The translations under genes were made by a program, and so were the position numbers. Below are positions 57,185 through 64,000 of a stretch of DNA of 64,000 nucleotides, one piece after another. The number at the start of each line of letters is the position of its first letter. Position 1 is the stretch's first letter. Source of the DNA: Conchocele bisecta (taxonomy: Eukaryota > Mollusca > Bivalvia > Lucinida > Thyasiridae); the NCBI GenBank assembly GCA_029237695.1, contig CM055265.1, forward strand, positions 108,736,773 through 108,800,772, read 5' to 3'. The notes below the pieces were generated by a model. It did not search any database, was not told where the DNA came from, and worked only from the letters and a program-made list of their open reading frames with translations.

Positions 57185-58705
57185 CTGGAATAACACATGT
57201 GTATACAGGTATCAGGGCATGGGATCACGTGGTCTATTGTTTACACTGGCGCCCATGAGATCTCAGGTAAATCTTATTTTTTATTAGCCGATCTATTTAT
57301 AGATCGGCTAATATGTTGGTTATCCATCGAATTCTGAAAAAGTTTGTAGCAACCCTTTTCTCCGCTATTCGGTAATCTACGAACGCGAATTTTTCTGTAT
57401 CACTTCCAAATTGCATCAACCGATAAAGTTTGCATTTTTGGCAATTATCTCCGTTTAAAACTTTACTTATAGCCAAATAACACAATTTTGAATACTTAAT
57501 GAGCTGAACGCCTGAAGAGATTTAACCCGGAAGTTATTGTTGTTGAAGTCCATAGTTGGCTCTAATGGCCATATACGCCAACATACGCCGATTATTGGGC
57601 TAATTTAAAGCTTTTATTTATTAAACAGAACAAGTTTCAGCCACGTATAATCGCGTAAAATGTGTTTATTCGGCTAATTTATAATCGACCTCTGCTCAAA
57701 ATCTCCTTACTAGTAACCCCAGCATTTTCGGGTTTATCCCAGCATCTCGGGTTTATCCCATTGGATCGCGTATGCGCGTCATTTGACGCTAGTTAATATT
57801 CACAAAATTTTCCGCCAATCAAAACGAAGAATTGCCCTTCATAGCCAACTTTGATTTGTTTACGTATCATGCAGGGATGGCAGGGATGCATCCAGCACGC
57901 GCAAATTATTGATTGTCTTGCGCCCGACATCGCGCAAAAAATCACGGATGGGGCACATTAGGCCAATCTGGGCATGTGCCTGAATACCCAGGAGCTTGCG
58001 TCTATTTTTAGATGACACTGTAACCGCTAGATATATATAGCCCTGGTAGCTCCGCCCACTCGCATGCTGCCACAGAATTCGGACAAACACACACACAGTG
58101 ACTACAACTTTGTGTATTGCGGAGTGTAATTTGTAGATAAATAGAGCATACAGTACAGGTGTTACGCTGGAATATTTCGCAACATAATGGTGACAACAAA
58201 ACATTGCTGCTATGGCATTGCTGCTATTGGATGGATTTGGGAACGGGTTTCCAAAACCTGCACAAAATCGAGAAAAATGTCAACGCTGGGTACAGAACTG
58301 TGGTCGAAAATAGTTTACCATTGACAATGTTACCAGAGACACCTACATATGTTCGATGCACTTTACCCTGATTTGATCGGCTAATAACATCATGCTCTGC
58401 ATGACTTTTCATCTTCATTTTAATGATGACCGTGTTCCAGTCGTTAACACTACGAGTCAGTCAATACCAAATATAGCAGCATTAGTAGTTAGTCGAAACA
58501 TTCTGTAGATACATTGGAAACAAGTTTAACGGCCGGAACATGGTCATTGGTCATCATTAAAAGGAAGAAACTGCAGTCATGTTTATGAAAAATAAGATGA
58601 ACCTGAGACCTCATGGGCACCGCCATTACTGCAGTGTAAACAATAGATCACGTGATCCCATACCCTGGGTATATAAACCAGTTGTCAATACTTTCCCCTG
58701 ATACA
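57185..58705. other. upstream mGluR intron with one hairpin
   Basis: ATTAGCCGATCTATTTATAGATCGGCTAAT palindrome at 57283-57312, and the related GATCGGCTAATAACATCATGC at about 58375 suggests the two ends of an element near 57283-58390. No earlier mGluR exon was found. Confidence 0.45.
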
Positions 58706-58900
58706 CAACCGCGGTCGTTAATCTTGCCCAGATTATCAACGGTTCTGAACATCTATTGGCAATGCCAACTCGCAATCAAGCAGTTTGATTGTCTGAGCCT
58801 GAGCTGTAGCAGCTCAGGCTCAGACAATCAAAATGTTTGAGTTCTTTTGAAATAAGGAAATTTACCAATATTGGCAAGATTACCGCAAGCGGTAGCGTAA
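58706..58900. mobile_element. MITE, GTTAATCTTGCC family, full length
   Basis: CGGTCGTTAATCTTGCCCAG to diverged inverse; central hairpin CTGAGCCTGAGCTGTAGCAG. Confidence 0.85.
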
Positions 58901-59207
58901 TGCAAGTATACCATAGGCATATTGTTGTAGTTTGATTTGCACTTGTAACTGTTTATATTTACATATTCTATACATGCATAATGCAAACGCCAATTAGACG
59001 TATTGCGTTTTCATCCCTATACAATACATTAGACCCACGTGACGTCGCGCGATGTTGTTGATTGGTTAAAGTTCGCAACATCGCTGTTCCAGTAATTGCG
59101 AAAAAATGACATAAAAGAAGATTTTTTTTAATTTGAACGCCATATGTGGGTATTTATATTTTGAAACCATCAGAAAATAGAGCGTAAATATAAGTAATAC
59201 ATACATG

Positions 59208-59323
59208 GGATGTTGCGTTTACTGGGGTGAGTAATACATTTGGTCTGTTTAAAGTTTGCGAGGAGTCATTCGGACTTTAAACAGACCAAATGTATTGTAC
59301 CCCAGTAAACGCAACAGTCCATA
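59208..59323. mobile_element. hairpin
   Basis: TGTTGCGTTTACTGGGGT and its inverse, then AATACATTTGGTCTGTTTAAA and its inverse. Confidence 0.88.
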
Positions 59324-59463
59324 GTTTTATTTCCTTTTGAAAGGTTTAAAGAAATAACAATAATATCAATTATAAGTTACTACATGTAACAGACTAGCCG
59401 ATGCACACGCTCCATATTTAAACCGTTTCCGGGTCGTGTCTCATGTCTGTGGGAGTAGATACT

Positions 59464-59815
59464 ACAGGAATGAATGGCCTTTTTTGTAGAATTTATCGGG
59501 GATATAAACTTGGAAAAGTCGCGGGAATTTTTACTGGACGAAGGCCGGAAGGCTTCGTCCAGTATTCCCGCGACTTTTCCAAGTTTATATCCCCGATAAA
59601 TTCCACAAAAAGGCCATTAATTCCTTATAATTCCAGCATTTGAAATAAATTCATCAAGAAAATTTGTTTATTTTCCGTTTTCTTAAGAATTATTTTAACT
59701 GCGCCTCACGGTTACGGAAAGTAGTTTACACGGGATATAAATTTTGGAGAGAGACTTTCTACGGGCCAATCAAATGTTAGGAAATTGTGTAAATATGTTT
59801 GGGCTGGAATTATTT
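59464..59815. mobile_element. hairpin-headed element, AAACTTGGAAAAGTCGCGGG family
   Basis: Full hairpin and body. Confidence 0.88.
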
Positions 59816-60370
59816 CGCACTATACCATTGTCTAGCACACGAAGCAAGCTGGAATGAGCGAGATAGGATCCGCCTGAAATTGCCATAAACAATGCTTCTT
59901 TACATTTGACATTTGCAAAATAGGGCTTTTCTAGTCGAACGATTGAAATGAAAGCCACGTTTACGCAACGATTTTATAATTATTGGCCATATGACCTTTC
60001 TGGAACAACAGTATTATTTTGAGGAGGCAAACAGCATCAATATTTGTGTCGTGCATCAACGACGTTTTGTGTAGTTGAACAACAATGTTTTGAGTAGTCT
60101 GTATTATCGTTCGCTCATGTATTTGTAATTTCCGTTTCAATTTGGAAATGATTTTCGCCACAGTTAGATCAGGGTTAGTCCGCTTTCCGACTCGATAATC
60201 CGCGAGCTTTAGCGATTGGATTATCGATGGTACATGCAGACGAACGTAATTGAACTTGTGTTATCATATTCTCATGTCCATACATTGCCCATTTGCCATG
60301 TAAATGCAGAAACAAACTTGAAAATGTAAAGATGTGATAATTATAATTATTCGCAGTAACTAAATGTAGT
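59816..60370. other. unassigned
   Basis: ORFs on the minus strand here show no family motif and no splice partners. Confidence 0.45.
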
Positions 60371-60747
60371 AACCGGACAATAATTCCAGGACAAAAATAT
60401 TTACACAATTCCCTAACATTTGATTGGCCCGTGGCAAGTCTCTGTCCAAAATTTATATCCCAGTAAACTCCCACGCCGAACTACTTTCTACAGGTGCGCT
60501 GTCAGTGCTGTCAATGTAAACAAATGGCTGCCGTCTGTCAAAATAAACACATTTTCTTGATGAATTTATTTCAAATGCTGGAATTACACGGATTGAATGG
60601 CCTTTTTGTGGAATTTATCGGGGATATATACTTGGAAAAGTCGCGAAAATACTGGACGAGGCCTTCCGGCCTTCGTCCAGTATTCCCGCGACTTTTCCAA
60701 GTTTATACCCCGATAAATTCCACAAAAAGGCCATTCATTCCTATAAT
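60371..60747. mobile_element. hairpin-headed element, inverted copy
   Basis: Body then hairpin; a 35-bp unrelated stretch is inserted near 60490-60525. Confidence 0.85.
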
Positions 60748-60883
60748 AAACTCACGTATGTACATGTATATAGGTTTGCATGTTTTCCTTGAGATGTAAA
60801 TAAGCATGCTGTTTCCATAGATGATGGTATAGAAAACGTTTCACAAGCGTGACGGTGGGGATCTGGGTGTATGCATACAGGTC

Positions 60884-61232
60884 TCCAGATAAGGTGCGTA
60901 TTGGCGTATTTTACGCACTTATTTTAGCAGAATACGCATTGATTATGAAACGTGGAGTACAAAATACTCACAGCAATGTGAAAATACGCATTGATTTTCA
61001 AATTGAGTAGTGAAAATACTATAACAAAGTTGAAAATTTACTTAGTTGAGCTGCACAAACAAAAGCTTTTTTGCAGCTGAAATAAGTGAATTTTTAAATT
61101 TGTTTTATTTTCTATCATTTGTTCCCTGTTTAATAAGGAAGAAAATCAGTAATACATTTGTAAAAGTAAAATAGGCATTGAATTTGAGATATGGGGGTAT
61201 AATACTCTTTAGATGCAAAACTTATCTGGAGC
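60884..61232. mobile_element. CTCCAGATAAGG-ended element
   Basis: TCTCCAGATAAGGTGCGTAT at left and ACTTATCTGGAGCGC at right; no coding capacity. Confidence 0.7.
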
Positions 61233-61267
61233 GCTGTGTATATGATAGGGGTCGTGCAGCTTTAGTT

Positions 61268-61526
61268 CCCATGTGTGGCTGTGACTGGAGAGATGGGGCT
61301 TGTGGGACTTGACACCAGTGTAGATCCTGATCAAATAACGCATTCATGTAACCTAATAACGATACACATGGGAATTTCTCGTTATAAGTATGACGGGTGT
61401 TTCATTGATGGAATGACGAACAGTGCAGATCCTGATCAGACTGTGCGGATGCACAGGCTGATCTGGATCTACACTGGTCACACCACCCAGTAGCCCCCTT
61501 TCTCCAGTCACAGCCACATTTCAGTT
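61268..61526. mobile_element. GATCAGACTGTGCGGATG-family element, full length
   Basis: Inverted ends TGTGGCTGTGACTGGAGAG and CTCCAGTCACAGCCACA. Internal GATCCTGATCAGACTGTGCG and CACAGGCTGATCTGGATC form a diverged hairpin. Confidence 0.85.
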
Positions 61527-61649
61527 CCTCATTAATGGTATAGGGAAGTTATAACAGTAGCTTGTGCACCAACCATGACCATACAACAGTGTCCGTTTCA
61601 TGCTATTGTGGACTACTGTATTTCATTAGCAACAAAATAACGATGAACA

Positions 61650-61925
61650 CTATTTATCCCGTCAACACAGTGCATATGGTATGTGCCGTGAAACACAGTG
61701 CCGTGAAACATCTATGATTGATATCCTGTCAATACGACCTACTCACTGCGTATGAATATGTGCGGTTGCTGGGATTATTTCTTTGCATTTTAAAGCCATT
61801 TGTATGTATTGACGGGATAAATAGAATAGTAGGCTATAGCCGTGAATGGGAAAACTATCTGGTGCGGCTCGGAAACGGGATGTGCTCGACAGAGCCTCGC
61901 CCATCCCGTTTCCTGAGCCTTGCCT
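61650..61925. mobile_element. CGTGAATGGGAAA-family foldback, partial
   Basis: TTTATCCCGTCAACACAGTG and its inverse TGTATTGACGGGATAAATAG, then one CGTGAATGGGAAAACTATCT block. Confidence 0.8.
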
Positions 61926-62074
61926 GAGTTTGCTCATGCATACTTAAGTAGTCATATGTCGGGTTGAAACGTTTGGATATACACTATATTATGTATACAC
62001 GTACACGTATGTGTACCTTTCCGTTTGCGATGTCTCATTCATCCAATAACTAGAGGTGTTATCCATTCGTGTAT

Positions 62075-62390
62075 ATTTGTATTTCTCTTGCAAACCTGAT
62101 CTACATAGCATTATCTTCCTACTCGGAAGTATGTTCCACTGTGCAAATTCACTAGTAACTGTCAGTAGTTGTGAACGTGTCCAGATGCATATTATAGATG
62201 TGTCAAACCAATGCATACTACTTATTTGTTCGTGTTACACGCAGGGATTTGTAGAAGTGTTAAAACATACATACTTGTATTTGTCGTACAAGCTGAACCT
62301 ACATGACATTATCTTCCTATTCGGAAAGAACCTTCTAGCGTATTAGTAACTGGGAGTATGTAATGAACGCGTGTCGATGAGTTCCGATGT
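62075..62390. repeat. diverged direct duplication
   Basis: TTGTATTTCTCTTGCAAACC followed by CATTATCTTCCTACTCGG (62075-62190) recurs as TTGTATTTGTCGTACAAGCT followed by CATTATCTTCCTATTCGG (62274-62390). Confidence 0.7.
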
Positions 62391-62689
62391 CCTATTGATT
62401 TAAATTAGCACTCATTTCGCGCCTCTCAACCTCGGTACTAGTCCGGTACTGCGGAGGTCTATTATCCGAAATCAAATAAGCTGCACTAATAGGTTCATCT
62501 AATTCGTTAACAGTGGCGGATATGTGGGGCACAAAGTCCGGGGAAAATGTGCTAATTTGTGTGTGTGAGTAACGCTTTTCTGATGATCAGCTTTGCGTGT
62601 GCGCGAACGGTGTATGTCCTCACAAGACTGGGCGGAGAGGTTTGTCTAATTCGTTACCAGTAGATAACTCTATCTGGGAGTAGAGCATG

Positions 62690-62785
62690 CCCTGTTCAAC
62701 CGTGTGTATTTACGAACGGTGTATGTCCTGATCAGACTGCGCGGATACATCCGCGCTGTCTGATCAGGACATACACCGTTCGATA
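62690..62785. repeat. hairpin, GAACGGTGTATGTCCTGATC
   Basis: Perfect arms around GGATACATCC, related to the GATCAGACTGCGCGGATG repeat; an imperfect partner begins at about 62606. Confidence 0.85.
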
Positions 62786-62932
62786 TATCCTGATGAATCA
62801 TTCATGACGTCTTTAATATCAATCTATTATTGTCATGTTCAAGCAGGAAATATAATGAGCAATCACGCGCTAACCAATTTTCTATTGGAGTTTCGGAAAA
62901 AGTGACACGTACGGACAGAGAAGGTTCTTAAG

Positions 62933-63055
62933 CAGGGATTCCGCTGGGGAAAATAAAAAAATCGCCACTTCAAAAAAAAATAAAACAATTGGCGATAAAA
63001 AATTACAATTTTCGAAAAGAAAATAAAAAAAATCGCCAGTGGAATCCCTGCTTAA
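62933..63055. mobile_element. hairpin element, AGCAGGGATTCC ends
   Basis: AAGCAGGGATTCCGCTGG and its inverse, then AAAATCGCCACTT/GGCGAT repeats and A-runs. Confidence 0.85.
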
Positions 63056-64000
63056 GTACGGCGAACCAATCTTTAAATACCAATACAAATACACTAAGCA
63101 TACGCAATGGACTTATACGTTGGAAAGAAAACTATGTCAGAGATGAATAACGGGATCATGGTCTATTGCTTTCCCATTGTTAGTCAAAACCCACTAGGCA
63201 AAATACATACAATACAGACTTTATAGTACCATGATTTTACATGTTGGCCTTATACATCTGGCCCATTACTCAGAACCCTTGTCACTCAGCATCAGGCTAA
63301 CGCAAAAAATGGGCAATTTAATGGTGGTTTAAGAGCAAGGCCTAGACCACACATCAGAAATAGCGGCTAACAATCAGACGTAGCCCAGTGGGACAAGTTA
63401 TAACTTCACGTTGATATATTATCTAACTTGACTAACTCTTCAGTGATTGAGGTAAAATTAAAACATACTCACTTCCGGTAAGTAAGCCCGGACACATCTT
63501 ACTTCTTGCTATTGTATACTTGTTTGTTTGTTTCCTACAGTCAAGTAGACATTCATCATTCCATGCATACATCCCAAACTAGTTATCAAATTTATCAAAT
63601 ATAGTTTCTGTCATATCATACTGGTGCGTCACATACATGAATACATAAACACTATGTCATTGTATTGACGGTGGCGCGATAAGGAAGCTTGATAAAGAAG
63701 AGTGAGGGTTTTGAATTTGCGACTCTGCTGCTCACGTTCTCTATTTCACGTAGTTGAGTATGGAATGGAATGGTGCGTAACGGCCCAATCAACACAACAG
63801 AGTATCATTTAGGGCCAAGCAATTTAGATGAAGAAGAAAATAATAGTCAAATAGTAGGTTAGATGTGGTAGGCAATCAAATATTTAGGTTAATAATAAAA
63901 CTATGTTAAATAATATAAATGAGAAATATGTATAAAATGATAAAGTTACGTAGTTGAGTAGGAACAATATTTCCGATGCCTCAACATAATGATTTCATCC
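63056..64000. other. unassigned
   Basis: I see no exon, hairpin or repeat family in this last stretch. Confidence 0.5.

Noticed and set aside
57283..58390. Helitron with a 3' hairpin
   Set aside because: There is a good hairpin at one end, but no CTRR terminus or Rep/helicase trace.
59770..60161. Upstream mGluR exons in minus-strand ORFs
   Set aside because: The peptides show none of the expected ligand-domain motifs.

Overview
The window is animal nuclear DNA. It has split genes with GT-AG introns, no bacterial-style ORF packing, and more than fifteen families of short inverted-repeat elements. It also has tRNA-derived SINEs and a truncated non-LTR retroelement. The repeat types (the CCCGCAACGAG/GTCCGTCCGT element, a Meta-type SINE core, the GATCAGACTGCGCGGATG repeat) and a group I-like metabotropic glutamate receptor point to a lophotrochozoan, most likely a bivalve mollusc. 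That assignment is inference.

The only confident host gene is on the minus strand from 57184 down to 33708: the 3' part of a group I (GRM1/GRM5-like) metabotropic glutamate receptor. I read six exons: 57184-56943, 55784-55544, 46973-46784, 44417-44294, 38862-37971 and 35079-33708. All five junctions agree in phase (1, 2, 0, 1, 2), and the join is 3061 nt with one continuous frame of 1019 whole residues and a stop. It covers the second half of the ligand-binding domain, the nine-cysteine domain, all seven membrane helices and a long cytoplasmic tail. Exons for the N-terminal half lie beyond the right edge. One intron appears to use a GC donor. A 70-nt exon-like segment at 36641-36710 may be an alternative tail exon.

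Other coding traces are weaker. There is a possible signal-peptide first exon at 3179-3254 (-), orphan exon-like segments at 29834-29899, 30156-30285 and 22498-22570 (-), a broken copy of a FEN/PIN-like multicopy invertebrate gene at 17345-18660 (+), and a 5'-truncated LINE reverse transcriptase at 48422-50007 (-) inside a receptor intron.

Most of the rest is mobile or repetitive DNA, layout left to right. 1-14700: hairpin MITEs, a 165-bp tandem repeat inside a split MITE, an A/T-rich foldback and a 1.1-kb foldback with target duplications. 14700-33700: a triple-nested insertion, the broken PIN-like gene, and many MITEs and compound palindromes. 33700-57200: the receptor gene, whose introns hold a 48-bp minisatellite, a GA-rich tract, a CACGTTGTA-rich foldback, the LINE, a 60-bp satellite grown from a hairpin arm, and several 400-500-bp MITEs. 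57200-64000: hairpins and MITE copies, then about 900 bp with nothing recognisable.

The striking property is structural. Dozens of near-perfect hairpins repeatedly nest inside one another, sit within tens of bases of splice sites, and in one case have expanded into a tandem satellite.
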